Assembly (NCBI RefSeq): GCF_004216915.1
Contig: NZ_SGXD01000004.1
Coordinates: 124,001 to 188,000, forward strand
From: Motilibacter rhizosphaerae
GTDB taxonomy: Bacteria > Actinomycetota > Actinomycetes > Motilibacterales > Motilibacteraceae
Direction of reading: 5' to 3'
DNA: 64,000 nucleotides
The position numbers were made by a program, and so were the translations under genes. Below are positions 9,478-16,939 of this stretch, one piece after another (the first letter of the stretch is position 1; every line of letters begins with the position of its first letter). The notes under the pieces are model-generated. The model made no database searches and had not been told where the DNA came from. It worked only from the letters and a program-made list of their open reading frames with translations.

Positions 9478-10217
9478 CGGGACGTCCCTCCGTCGGTGGT
9501 GCGGGTCGTGCTGGTGGTCACGTGGGTCGTGCAGACGTGCTCGCCGTGGGCGAGGGTCGAGAGCCGGCGGGCGGGCGCGCCCACCAGCCGGGAGAAGGAG
9601 TCGGCCTCGGCGTCGCAGAGCTCGGGGAACTCCGCCGCCACGCTCTGCACGGGGCAGTGGCCCTGGCAGAGCTGCAGCCCGCCCGCGGGCCCCGTGCGGA
9701 CGCTGGCGGCGTAGCCGTCGGCGGCGAGCGCGGTCGCGAGGGCGTCGAGCCGGGCGCCGGGCTCCTCGCCCGCCGCCTGGACGCGAGGGGCGTAGCGGGC
9801 CTCGAGCTCCTCGACGCGGGCGCGGGCGAACGCGGACACCGCCTGGCGGCCGCCCTCGGCGGCGAGGAAGCGCAGGGCGGAGACCGCGAGGTCGTCGTAC
9901 GCGCTGGCGAGCGCCGCGTGCCCGGCACCGGTGAGGGCGAAGGCGCGAGCCGGGCGCCCCCTGCGGCGCGGGCCGCCGACCCCCCGGTCCTCGCGCGCCT
10001 CGACGTGGCCGAGGGCGACGAGGGCGTCGAGGTGGCGGCGGACCGCGGCGGGCGTGAGGGAGAGCTGCTCGGCGAGCGCGGCCGCGGTGGAGGGGCCGGA
10101 CTCGGAGATCGCCCGGGCGACGCGGTCGCGCGTGCGCGCGTCGACGGACGGGCCGTCCGGGGGCGCGCCGGCAGCACCGCGCGTCGGCGCGGCTGAGGTG
10201 CTCGGCGAGGTCCCCAC
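9474..10217 (-). CDS. sufR: SufR-type Fe-S-sensing transcriptional repressor
   Basis: About 247 residues. A winged helix-turn-helix of the DeoR/ArsR kind lies near the N-terminus ([21 protein letters not shown]), with a GPRRRGRP wing. The C-terminal half carries cysteines in [19 protein letters not shown] and GEHVCTTH, the pattern expected for the [Fe-S] cluster ligands of SufR. SufR represses the suf operon when it holds a cluster. The start is uncertain: GTG 10217 or GTG 10226, with no clear ribosome binding site for either. The operator-like palindrome at 10223-10237 covers the upstream GTG, so I favour 10217. The stop overlaps sufB by four bases. Confidence 0.88.
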   Translation of the reverse strand: MGTSPSTSAAPTRGAAGAPPDGPSVDARTRDRVARAISESGPSTAAALAEQLSLTPAAVRRHLDALVALGHVEAREDRGVGGPRRRGRPARAFALTGAGHAALASAYDDLAVSALRFLAAEGGRQAVSAFARARVEELEARYAPRVQAAGEEPGARLDALATALAADGYAASVRTGPAGGLQLCQGHCPVQSVAAEFPELCDAEADSFSRLVGAPARRLSTLAHGEHVCTTHVTTSTTRTTDGGTSR

Positions 10218-10222
10218 GGATT

Positions 10223-10237
10223 GCACAACACCAGTGT
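10223..10237 (-). promoter_or_regulatory. Putative SufR operator
   Basis: On the minus strand the sequence reads ACACT-GGTGT-TGTGC, at the very start of sufR. From memory the mycobacterial SufR site is an imperfect palindrome ACACT-N5-TGTGA; this differs only at the last base. Its place between any promoter and the sufR coding region fits autorepression of the whole suf operon. The -10 element is not clear; TAGCGC or CACACT just upstream are candidates. Confidence 0.55.
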
Positions 10238-10365
10238 GCGCTAATTCGCTTCCCGCGCCCAGCGCGGCTCCCGTGGGCCGCGTCACGGAAGGCGACCCTA
10301 ACCCGGCGGCGTCCTCGGGCGGCGTGCCACATGTCTCAGCATCCGGACGGGGCGTCTCGCGGCGC

Positions 10366-10395
10366 TTGACCACGCTGAGTGACGAGTGGTCGAGT
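10366..10395 (+). promoter_or_regulatory. Possible promoter of the organosulfur operon
   Basis: TTGACC at 10366-10371 is a good -35 match. It is followed after 18 bases by TCGAGT (10390-10395), which has only the first and last T of an actinobacterial TANNNT -10. A start of transcription near 10402 would leave about 33 bases before the leader peptide ATG. The -35 is better supported than the -10. Confidence 0.3.
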
Positions 10396-10434
10396 GCTCC
10401 ACGACCGCACGAGCCCTGCTGGAAGGCCCTGGAC

Positions 10435-10575
10435 ATGACCGCCGCTGCGCACGGGACGCTCCGTCCTGCCGTGCTGCGTGCCGCCGTGCTCCAGCGCCAC
10501 CGCCTCGCCTCCTCGCCGGTCCCCCCGGGCACGCACTGTCGCGCCCGCTCGCGCTGTGCCTGTCACCAGCAGTAG
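10435..10575 (+). CDS. Putative cysteine leader peptide (46 aa)
   Basis: A 47-codon frame with ATG at 10435, GGAAGG eight bases upstream (10421-10426) and TAG at 10573-10575. The peptide is basic and ends THCRARSRCACHQQ. Codons 35, 41 and 43 are cysteine and all three are TGT, the rare cysteine codon in a genome this GC-rich. The frame lies alone between sufR and an organosulfur-use operon that is usually controlled by cysteine/sulfate supply. Cysteine-rich upstream reading frames that attenuate sulfur genes are known in mycobacteria and streptomycetes. I infer the same role here; the peptide itself does not match a family I know well. Confidence 0.55.
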   Translation: MTAAAHGTLRPAVLRAAVLQRHRLASSPVPPGTHCRARSRCACHQQ

Positions 10576-10579
10576 CCCC

Positions 10580-10602
10580 GGCGCTGCCGCGCCCGCAGCG
10601 CC
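10580..10602 (+). promoter_or_regulatory. Hairpin just after the leader-peptide stop codon
   Basis: GGCGCTGC (10580-10587) and GCAGCGCC (10595-10602) form a perfect 8-bp stem with a 7-base loop, starting five bases after the leader TAG. A ribosome stalled at the TGT codons or waiting at the stop would cover or free the first arm. GCAGCGCC occurs again at 10613-10620, so the first arm has two alternative partners. Confidence 0.45.
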
Positions 10603-10625
10603 CCCAGCGCCCGCAGCGCCCCCAG
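10590..10625 (+). repeat. 18-bp tandem duplication in the leader region
   Basis: The unit CGCCCGCAGCGCCCCCAG occurs twice in direct tandem (10590-10607 and 10608-10625) and is followed by a partial third copy (CGCAG). It lies between the leader peptide and the dioxygenase gene, and duplicates the right arm of the first hairpin. Confidence 0.85.
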
Positions 10626-10646
10626 CGCAGTCCGCCCGCCTGCCGC

Positions 10647-10679
10647 CCCCGCGCGGCCCGCTGCCCGCCCCGCGCGGGG
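10647..10679 (+). terminator. Putative attenuator hairpin before the dioxygenase gene
   Basis: CCCCGCGCGG (10647-10656) pairs perfectly with CCGCGCGGGG (10670-10679) across a 13-base loop. No U-rich tail follows, which is common for actinobacterial terminators. It stands 40 bases before the GTG of the first structural gene and after the leader peptide, the position expected for an attenuator. Confidence 0.4.
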
Positions 10680-10719
10680 AGCCCTCCTGCCCGCGCGCCA
10701 CCACGCCCCTGGAGCTCCC

Positions 10720-11625
10720 GTGACCGTCGTCATCCCCGCCTCCTCCCTCGTCGCCCGCGACCTCACCGTCGACACCGGCACCGAGGTGAGCGGCGTCCAG
10801 CTCGGCCCGCACCTCGACGAGGGCACCGTCGCGCACCTGCGCCGCCTGCTCGTCGCCCGCAAGGTGCTGTTCTTCCGCGGGCAGGGCGCCCTCGACACCG
10901 AGGGCCAGCTCGGCTTCGCCCGGCTGCTCGGGCCGCTCACGACCGCCCACCCGACCGTGCCCGCGGGCGACGGGAGCGGCCACGTCCTCCCGATCGACAG
11001 CGACGCCGGGCGCGCGGACGCCTGGCACACCGACGTGACGTTCGTGCCGCGGCCGCCGGCCTTCTCCGTGCTGCGCGCGGTGACGCTGCCGCTCACCGGC
11101 GGGGACACGGTGTGGGCCAACACCACCCGCGCGTACGAGCGCCTCCCCCGCCCCCTGCAGGTGCTCGCCGACGAGCTGCGCGCCGTGCACACCAACGCCC
11201 ACGACTACGGCCGCCCGGTGCCCGCGCAGGGCACGGCCGCGCACCGGCACTTCGAGCAGTTCGTCGCGCAGGTCTTCGAGACCGAGCACCCCGTCGTGCG
11301 CGTCCATCCGGAGACCGGTGAGCGGACGCTGCTGCTCGGCGGCTTCGCCCGCACGCTCGTCGGCCTCGGTGCGCGGGACTCCGCCCGGCTCATCGAGCTG
11401 CTGCAGGGCCACGTCACGCGCCCGGAGAACCTCGTCCGCTGGTCGTGGCGCCCGGGCGACGTGGCCGTCTGGGACAACCGCGCCACCCAGCACTACGCCG
11501 TCAACGACTACGGCGACGTCGAGCGCCGCCTGCAGCGCGTCACGGTGGCCGGCGACCTGCCGGTCGGCGTCGACGGCCGCCCGAGCACGGGCCTGCGCGG
11601 CGACGCGTCGCACTACTCCGCCTGA
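10720..11625 (+). CDS. TauD/TfdA-family 2-oxoglutarate-dependent dioxygenase
   Basis: The 301-residue protein has the Fe(II)-binding triad of the TauD family: His103 and Asp105 in AWHTDVTF, and His258 in RATQHYAVNDY. The 2-oxoglutarate-binding arginine is probably one of the ERR residues near 269-270, and DTVWANTTRAYE is another family signature. TauD-type enzymes hydroxylate taurine, other sulfonates or alkyl sulfates and release sulfite or sulfate. Followed by an Ssu-type transporter and FMN monooxygenase, it probably acts on an organosulfur substrate, although the exact one is unknown. The GTG start follows GGAGCTCCC; that short self-complementary site could itself be masked. Confidence 0.88.
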   Translation: MTVVIPASSLVARDLTVDTGTEVSGVQLGPHLDEGTVAHLRRLLVARKVLFFRGQGALDTEGQLGFARLLGPLTTAHPTVPAGDGSGHVLPIDSDAGRADAWHTDVTFVPRPPAFSVLRAVTLPLTGGDTVWANTTRAYERLPRPLQVLADELRAVHTNAHDYGRPVPAQGTAAHRHFEQFVAQVFETEHPVVRVHPETGERTLLLGGFARTLVGLGARDSARLIELLQGHVTRPENLVRWSWRPGDVAVWDNRATQHYAVNDYGDVERRLQRVTVAGDLPVGVDGRPSTGLRGDASHYSA

Positions 11626-11663
11626 CCCCTCCCCCGCACGCACGACACCCGCAGAAGGACGCC

Positions 11664-12701
11664 ATGCGCACGAAGACCCTCCTCCCGCTCGTCGCCTCGC
11701 TGGCCCTGGTGCTCGGCGCCACGACCGCCTGCGGCTCGGGCGAGCAGAAGGCCTCCGCCAGCTCGAGCGGCAGCGACAGCACCGTCGAGCTCCGCTACCA
11801 GGGCTGGGCCAACCAGGTCACCCTCCCCGAGCTCGCCGAGGCCCTCGGCTACCTCAAGGGCGTCAAGCTGAAGTACGTCGGGAACACGATCTCCGGTCCG
11901 CAGGACATCGGGGCCGCCGCCGCTGGACAGGTGGACTTCGGCGGGGCCTTCGACGGCGCGGTGGCGAAGCTCATCCGCTCGGGCAGCCCGGTGAAGGCCG
12001 TCATCGCCTACTACGGCTCCGACAAGGGCGCCTACAACGGGTTCTACGTGCTGGACAGCAGCAAGATCCGCACGGCGAAGGACCTCGTCGGCAAGAAGGT
12101 GGGCGTCAACACCCTCGGCGGCCACAACGAGGCGGTGCTCGACACCTACCTGCTGAAGAACGGCCTGACCTGGGACCAGGTGAAGTCCGTCCAGCTCGTC
12201 CCGCTGCCCCCGCCGAACACCGACCAGGCGCTGCGCGCGCACCAGATCGACGTCGCCGCGCTCACCGGCCAGTTCCGCGAGCAGACGCTGGCCAAGGGCG
12301 GAGTCCGCGCGGTCTTCAGCGACTCGCAGTACTTCGGTGACTTCAGCGCCGGCACGTACATCTTCCGCAAGGACTTCATCGCGAAGCACCCGGCCGCGGT
12401 GAAGGCGTTCACCGCCGGTGTCGCGAAGGCCATCGAGTGGACGAAGAGCACGCCGCACGACCAGGTGATCGCCGAGTACACGAAGATCATCGAGGGCCGC
12501 AAGCGCAACGAGACGACGAGCAGCCTCAAGTACTGGACGAGCGCCGGTGTCGCGACCAAGGGCGGCGTCATCCAGGACAGCGACTTCACCCGCTGGGGCG
12601 ACTGGCTCGAGCAGACCGGGTCGGTCAAGAAAGCCGACCTCGACGTGAAGTCGCTCTACACCAACGAGTTCAACCCGTACGCGTCCGGGAGCGCCTCATG
12701 A
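11664..12701 (+). CDS. SsuA-like sulfonate/taurine ABC transporter binding lipoprotein
   Basis: The 345-residue protein begins with a lipoprotein signal (hydrophobic stretch then LGATTACG, Cys23 as lipidation site), followed by an SsuA/NMT1-type solute-binding fold: ELRYQGWANQVTLPELAEAL, the IGAAAAGQVDFGG region and LVGKKVGVNTLGG. This is the family that binds aliphatic sulfonates, sulfate esters, taurine or nitrate. The ATG at 11664 follows AGAAGGACGCC. Its last codons overlap the ATPase gene by four bases. Linkage to a TauD-like dioxygenase and FMN monooxygenase supports an organosulfur ligand. Confidence 0.88.
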   Translation: MRTKTLLPLVASLALVLGATTACGSGEQKASASSSGSDSTVELRYQGWANQVTLPELAEALGYLKGVKLKYVGNTISGPQDIGAAAAGQVDFGGAFDGAVAKLIRSGSPVKAVIAYYGSDKGAYNGFYVLDSSKIRTAKDLVGKKVGVNTLGGHNEAVLDTYLLKNGLTWDQVKSVQLVPLPPPNTDQALRAHQIDVAALTGQFREQTLAKGGVRAVFSDSQYFGDFSAGTYIFRKDFIAKHPAAVKAFTAGVAKAIEWTKSTPHDQVIAEYTKIIEGRKRNETTSSLKYWTSAGVATKGGVIQDSDFTRWGDWLEQTGSVKKADLDVKSLYTNEFNPYASGSAS

Positions 12702-13534
12702 CCGCTGCGATCCGCCTGGACTCCGTGACCAAGGAGTTCCGGCCCCCCGGCGGGGGCACCTTCACCGCCCTGCAGGACGTCTCCTTCGACGTCGCGCCCG
12801 GGGAGTTCCTCGCCCTCGTGGGCCCGAGCGGCTGCGGGAAGTCCACACTGCTCGACCTCCTGGGCGGACTGAGCGGACCGACCAGCGGCCAGGTCCTCGT
12901 GGACGGCCGGCCCGTCACGGGGCCGGGGCTGGACCGCGGCCTCGTGTTCCAGCAGTACGCCCTGCTGCCCTGGCGCACTGCGCAGTCCAACGTCGAGTTC
13001 GGGCTCGAGGCGAAGTCCGTGCCGCGGCGCAAGCGCGCAGCGCTCGCCCGCGAGTTCCTCGACCTGGTGGGACTGCGGGGCTTCGAGGACCGCTACCCGC
13101 ACCAGCTGTCGGGCGGGATGCGCCAGCGCGTGGCGATCGCCCGCAGCCTCGCGTTCGACCCCGACGTGCTGCTGATGGACGAGCCGTTCGCGGCGCTCGA
13201 CGCGCAGACCCGCGAGAACCTCCAGCTCGAGCTGCTGCGGATCTGGGAGCAGACCGGCAAGACGGTCGTGTTCATCACGCACGGCATCGACGAGGCCGTG
13301 CTGCTCGGCCAGCGCGTGGCCGTCATGACCTCGCGCCCCGGGCGCATCAAGCAGGTCGTCGACATCCCGCTGCCGCTCGCCCGCCGGCGCGGCGAGGACG
13401 TGCGCTCCGACCCGGAGTTCGTCCGGCTGCGCCACGAGGTGTGGCGCCTGCTGCAGGACGAGGTGCGCCAGGCGCAGGCCGCCGAGGGCACCGCGGTCCC
13501 CTCACCCCCCAAGGAGGTCGTCCCCGTTGGCTAG
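12698..13534 (+). CDS. SsuB-like ABC transporter ATPase
   Basis: The 278-residue protein is the ATP-binding subunit of a nitrate/sulfonate/taurine-type importer. Walker A is GPSGCGKST (residues 42-50), the Q-loop is [10 protein letters not shown], the signature LSGGMRQR (138-144), Walker B is [11 protein letters not shown], and the switch histidine lies in FITHGIDEA. The Q-loop and signature are those of the SsuB/TauB group. The ATG overlaps the binding-protein stop by four bases, and the last codons overlap the permease start. Confidence 0.93.
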   Translation: MTAAIRLDSVTKEFRPPGGGTFTALQDVSFDVAPGEFLALVGPSGCGKSTLLDLLGGLSGPTSGQVLVDGRPVTGPGLDRGLVFQQYALLPWRTAQSNVEFGLEAKSVPRRKRAALAREFLDLVGLRGFEDRYPHQLSGGMRQRVAIARSLAFDPDVLLMDEPFAALDAQTRENLQLELLRIWEQTGKTVVFITHGIDEAVLLGQRVAVMTSRPGRIKQVVDIPLPLARRRGEDVRSDPEFVRLRHEVWRLLQDEVRQAQAAEGTAVPSPPKEVVPVG

Positions 13535-14390
13535 CACCCTCGCCCCTGCCCAGCAGGCTGTCGCCGCCCCCGCGGCCGCCGTCCCCACCGCCGTCGAGCG
13601 ACGTCGCCCGCGAGCCGGTGGAGCGGTCCGGGCGGCCCGTACCCTGCTGCTCAGGAGTTCGGCGATCGTCATCTTCCTCGCGGTGTGGGAGATCGTCCCG
13701 CGCGTCGGGCTGGCCGACCGGGCCCTCTTCCCGCCGTTCTCCGACGACGTCGACGCCTGGTGGCACCTCGCGCGCAACGGCATGCTGTGGAGCAACACCT
13801 CGGCCAGCTTGAAGCGCTCGCTCGCCGGCTTCGTCATCGCCGTGGGGATCGGTGTCCCGCTCGGCCTGCTCATCGCGTGGTACCGGCCCGTACGCCACTT
13901 CCTGCTGCCGCTGCTCGAGCTCTGGCGCAACACTGCGGCGCTCGCGCTGCTGCCGGTGTTCACGCTGTTCCTCGGTATCGGCGAGACGTCCAAGATCGCG
14001 ATCGTCTTCTACGCGTGCCTGTTCCCCGTGCTGCTCAACACGATCAGCGGTGTCGGCGAGGTCGACCCCCTGCTCGTGAAGTCCGCGCGCTCGCTGGGCT
14101 TCTCGTCGCTGCAGCTGTTCCGCAAGGTCGTGCTGCCGGCCGCGGTGCCCTCGATCTTCACAGGCGTCCGGATGGCCGGAGCCTCCTCGATCCTGGTCCT
14201 GCTCGCGGCCGAGATGGGCGGGGCCAAGGCCGGGCTCGGCTACGACATCATCCGCACCCAGCAGAACTTCGAGATCCCGAACATGTACGCCGGGATCATC
14301 ACCATCGCGCTGCTCGGCGTCCTCATCAACGCCGCCCTGGTCCGCCTCGAGCGCCGCGCCTCGCGCTGGCGCGACGACTTCCGCCGCTAG
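13527..14390 (+). CDS. SsuC-like ABC transporter permease
   Basis: The 287-residue membrane protein has about six hydrophobic segments and the cytoplasmic EAA-like loop [22 protein letters not shown], typical of BPD_transp_1 permeases of the SsuC/TauC type. A long N-terminal polar tail of about 35 residues precedes the first segment. The start is TTG at 13527, chosen because a strong AAGGAGGT lies eight bases upstream at 13511-13518, inside the end of the ATPase gene. It completes the importer with the preceding two genes. Confidence 0.9.
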   Translation: MASTLAPAQQAVAAPAAAVPTAVERRRPRAGGAVRAARTLLLRSSAIVIFLAVWEIVPRVGLADRALFPPFSDDVDAWWHLARNGMLWSNTSASLKRSLAGFVIAVGIGVPLGLLIAWYRPVRHFLLPLLELWRNTAALALLPVFTLFLGIGETSKIAIVFYACLFPVLLNTISGVGEVDPLLVKSARSLGFSSLQLFRKVVLPAAVPSIFTGVRMAGASSILVLLAAEMGGAKAGLGYDIIRTQQNFEIPNMYAGIITIALLGVLINAALVRLERRASRWRDDFRR

Positions 14391-14410
14391 CCCGAACCGG
14401 AGTGACCGAC

Positions 14411-15811
14411 GTGTCCCGTCACCTGCACCTCAACGCCTTCCTCATGAACACCGGCCACCACGAGGCGGCCTGGCGCCACGAGGTCTCGCGCCCGGAGCGA
14501 GCCCACTCGGCCCGCCACTTCATCGAGCTCGCGCAGATCGCCGAGCGCGGCAAGCTCGACTCGATCTTCTTCGCCGACGGTGTCGCCGTGCGCGGCAACG
14601 TCCGGCACAACACGCAGGGCGGGCTCGACCCGCTGGCGATCCTCAACGCCGTCGCCACGCACACCGAGCACATCGGCCTCATCGCGACGGTCTCCACGTC
14701 GTTCCACGCACCCTTCACCGTGGCGCGCGCCTTCGCGACGCTCGACCACCTCTCGGGCGGCCGCGCCGGCTGGAACATCGTCACCTCGGGGACCGAGGCG
14801 GAGGCGCAGAACTACAACCTGGACAAGCACTACGACCACGGCGAGCGCTACCGCCGCGCCGCGGAGTTCGTCGAGCTGACGCAGAAGCTCTGGGACTCGT
14901 GGGAGGACGACGCCCTCGTCATCGACAAGTCGACCGGGCTCTACGCCGAGACCGCGAAGATCCACGAGGTCGCGCACCGCGGCGAGTTCTACTCCGTACG
15001 CGGTCCGCTGACCACGCCGCGCTCACCGCAGGGGCGCCCGGTCCTCGTGCAGGCGGGGTCCTCGGAGGACGGCAAGGAGTTCGCCGCGCAGTACGCCGAG
15101 GCCATCTTCACCGCCTGGCAGACGCTCGGGGAGGCGCAGGACTTCTACAGCGACATCAAGGCCCGCGCCGTCCGCCACGGCCGCGACCCCCGGCTGCTCA
15201 AGGTGCTCCCCGGGATCGTGCCGGTCCTCGGCAGCACCGAGGCCGAGGCCAAGCGCCTCGAGGCCGAGCTCGAGGAGCTCCTCGTCTGGGACTACGGCCT
15301 GGCGCAGCTCTCCGGGATGCTCACCGTGCCGCTCACGCACGACCACCTCGACGTCGCGGTCTCCGACCTCGACCTGCCCGACGAGTCCGAGATCAACGGC
15401 AACAAGAGCCGCTTCACGCTCGTCCGCGACCTCGGCCGCCGCGAAGGGCTCACGGTCCGCCAGGTCATCGCCCGGCTCGGCGGCGGGCGCGGCCACCGGA
15501 CCTTCACGGGGACGCCGGAGCAGGTGGCCGACACGCTGCAGCACTGGTTCGAGGACGGTGCCGCCGACGGCTTCAACGTCATGCCGCCGCTGCAGCCCTC
15601 GCTGCTCGAGGCGTTCGTCGACACGGTCGTGCCGATCCTGCAGGAGCGCGGGCTCTTCCGGCGCGAGTACGAGGGGGCGACGCTCCGCGACCGCTTCGGC
15701 CTCCCCCGCCCCGAGAGCCAGTACGCCGTGGCCCCGTCCACGACGCTGGACTCCGCGCCCTCCGAGGGCGGCTTCGCGGGCCGGCGCGTCCCTGCGCCGG
15801 TGAGCGCGTGA
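14411..15811 (+). CDS. NtaA/SnaA/DszA-family FMNH2-dependent monooxygenase
   Basis: The 466-residue protein belongs to the NtaA/SnaA/SoxA branch of bacterial luciferase-like flavin monooxygenases. It opens with HLHLNAFLMNTGHHEAAWR and contains RAGWNIVTS, ENYNLDKHYDHGERYRRA-like and GSSEDGKEFAAQYAE segments that are standard in this family. These enzymes oxidise sulfonates, sulfones (DszA) or nitrilotriacetate with reduced FMN. The start is GTG 14411, with GGAG eight bases upstream; an in-frame GTG at 14402 overlaps that site. Two flavin reductases follow, which would supply FMNH2. Substrate is unknown, but the operon context says organosulfur. Confidence 0.88.
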   Translation: MSRHLHLNAFLMNTGHHEAAWRHEVSRPERAHSARHFIELAQIAERGKLDSIFFADGVAVRGNVRHNTQGGLDPLAILNAVATHTEHIGLIATVSTSFHAPFTVARAFATLDHLSGGRAGWNIVTSGTEAEAQNYNLDKHYDHGERYRRAAEFVELTQKLWDSWEDDALVIDKSTGLYAETAKIHEVAHRGEFYSVRGPLTTPRSPQGRPVLVQAGSSEDGKEFAAQYAEAIFTAWQTLGEAQDFYSDIKARAVRHGRDPRLLKVLPGIVPVLGSTEAEAKRLEAELEELLVWDYGLAQLSGMLTVPLTHDHLDVAVSDLDLPDESEINGNKSRFTLVRDLGRREGLTVRQVIARLGGGRGHRTFTGTPEQVADTLQHWFEDGAADGFNVMPPLQPSLLEAFVDTVVPILQERGLFRREYEGATLRDRFGLPRPESQYAVAPSTTLDSAPSEGGFAGRRVPAPVSA

Positions 15812-16344
15812 GCGCCCCGGGACGGCCCGGCGTCGTCACGGTCTCGGGCAACCCGCGGCCGGGCAGCCGCACCACTCGGCTGGCCGTCGCGCTCGGTGAC
15901 GCCCTGCAGGAGGCGCTGCGGCTGCCGGGAGCCGCGCAGCACCTCGAGCTCGCGACCCTGCCCGCGCCCTTCGGGGCCGACGCGGGCGCGGCGCTGGCCG
16001 AGCCGCTCGCCGCCCTGCGCAGCGCACGGGTCGCGGTCATCGCGACGCCGACGTACAAGGCGAGCTACACCGGCCTGCTCAAGGCGTTCGTCGACCTGCT
16101 GCCCCCGGCTGCCCTCGCGGGCATGCTCGCGGTCCCGGTCCTCACGCTCGGCGCCCCCGGCCACACGCTCGCGGCCGAGGTGCACCTGCGCCCGCTGCTG
16201 CACGAGCTCGGCGCGACCACGCCGACGGCGGCGGTCACGGTCCTCGACGCCGAGCTCGCCGACCCGGAGGCCGCAGGACGCGCGTGGGCCGAGCGGCTGG
16301 TGCCGAGCCTGCGGCCGCTGGTGACCGAGGGCGTGCCCGCGTGA
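15808..16344 (+). CDS. NADPH-dependent FMN reductase (SsuE-like)
   Basis: The 178-residue protein has the flavodoxin-like FMN reductase fold: GNPRPGSRT near residue 14 is the phosphate-binding loop and VAVIATPTYKASYTGLLKAFVDLLP is the family signature (SsuE / NADPH_dep_FMN_red). It would supply FMNH2 to the monooxygenase just upstream. The GTG overlaps that gene's stop by four bases. A second, unrelated flavin reductase follows, so the operon carries two. Confidence 0.88.
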   Translation: MSAPGRPGVVTVSGNPRPGSRTTRLAVALGDALQEALRLPGAAQHLELATLPAPFGADAGAALAEPLAALRSARVAVIATPTYKASYTGLLKAFVDLLPPAALAGMLAVPVLTLGAPGHTLAAEVHLRPLLHELGATTPTAAVTVLDAELADPEAAGRAWAERLVPSLRPLVTEGVPA

Positions 16345-16853
16345 GCGCCCTGCTCCCCCCTCGCGTGCTCAGCGCACCGTCGGCGGCGCTGCGCGGCTTC
16401 TTCCGCCGCTACGCCGCCGGCGTCAGCATCGTCACGCTCCCCGGCGCCGCCGGCCCCGTCGGCTTCACCGCGAGCTCGCTCGCGTCCGTCTCGCTCGACC
16501 CGCCGCTCGTGAGCTTCAACGTCTCGCGCACGGCGTCGAGCTGGCCCGCCCTGCAGGACGCCCGGCACGTCGGGGTGCACCTGCTCGGCGAGCGCGACCG
16601 CAGCACCGCCACGGTGTTCGCGACGTCGGGCGCCGACCGCTTCGCCGGGGTGGAGTGGCGCGAGGGCGACCACGGCGTACCCCTCCTGAGGACGTCGGGC
16701 GGGTGGCTGCTCGGCCGGGTCGTCGAGCGGGTGGCGGCGGGCGACAGCACGCTCGTCATCGCCGAGGTCCTCGACGCGGCGCTCGCCGACGGCCTGGACG
16801 ACGGGCACGAGCCGCTCGTGTGGCACGGGGGTGCGTTCCGCCGGGCGGTATGA
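16341..16853 (+). CDS. Flavin reductase (FMN-binding split-barrel, HpaC-like)
   Basis: The 170-residue protein is a flavin reductase-like domain protein: FRRYAAGVSIVTL, GPVGFTASSLASVSLDPPLVSFNVS and HLGVHLLGE-like segments are those of two-component monooxygenase reductases. It provides a second possible source of reduced flavin for the operon's monooxygenase. The start is the GTG at 16341 overlapping the previous stop by four bases; an open frame continues upstream only as overlap with that gene. A strong hairpin follows 35 bases downstream and probably ends the operon. Confidence 0.88.
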   Translation: MSALLPPRVLSAPSAALRGFFRRYAAGVSIVTLPGAAGPVGFTASSLASVSLDPPLVSFNVSRTASSWPALQDARHVGVHLLGERDRSTATVFATSGADRFAGVEWREGDHGVPLLRTSGGWLLGRVVERVAAGDSTLVIAEVLDAALADGLDDGHEPLVWHGGAFRRAV

Positions 16854-16887
16854 GCAGCCCCGCCGGTGTGACGCGCACGACGCGCGC

Positions 16888-16913
16888 GGGCCGCCCGCTC
16901 CGGCGGGCGGCCC
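16888..16913 (+). terminator. Terminator hairpin after the organosulfur operon
   Basis: GGGCCGCCCGC (16888-16898) pairs perfectly with GCGGGCGGCCC (16903-16913) around a TCCG loop. No U tract follows, as usual in this GC range. It separates the organosulfur operon from the ABC exporter genes. Confidence 0.7.
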
Positions 16914-16939
16914 CCTCGCGCGCACCTACCATGGAGGCC

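Noticed and set aside
10391-10406. GGTCG-N9-CGACC inverted repeat before the leader peptide as an operator
   Set aside because: Arms are short and GC-rich and can arise by chance at this composition; no regulator family is suggested.
10240-11643. Minus-strand open frame over the leader region and dioxygenase
   Set aside because: Shadow frame of low complexity; the plus-strand dioxygenase motifs are decisive.
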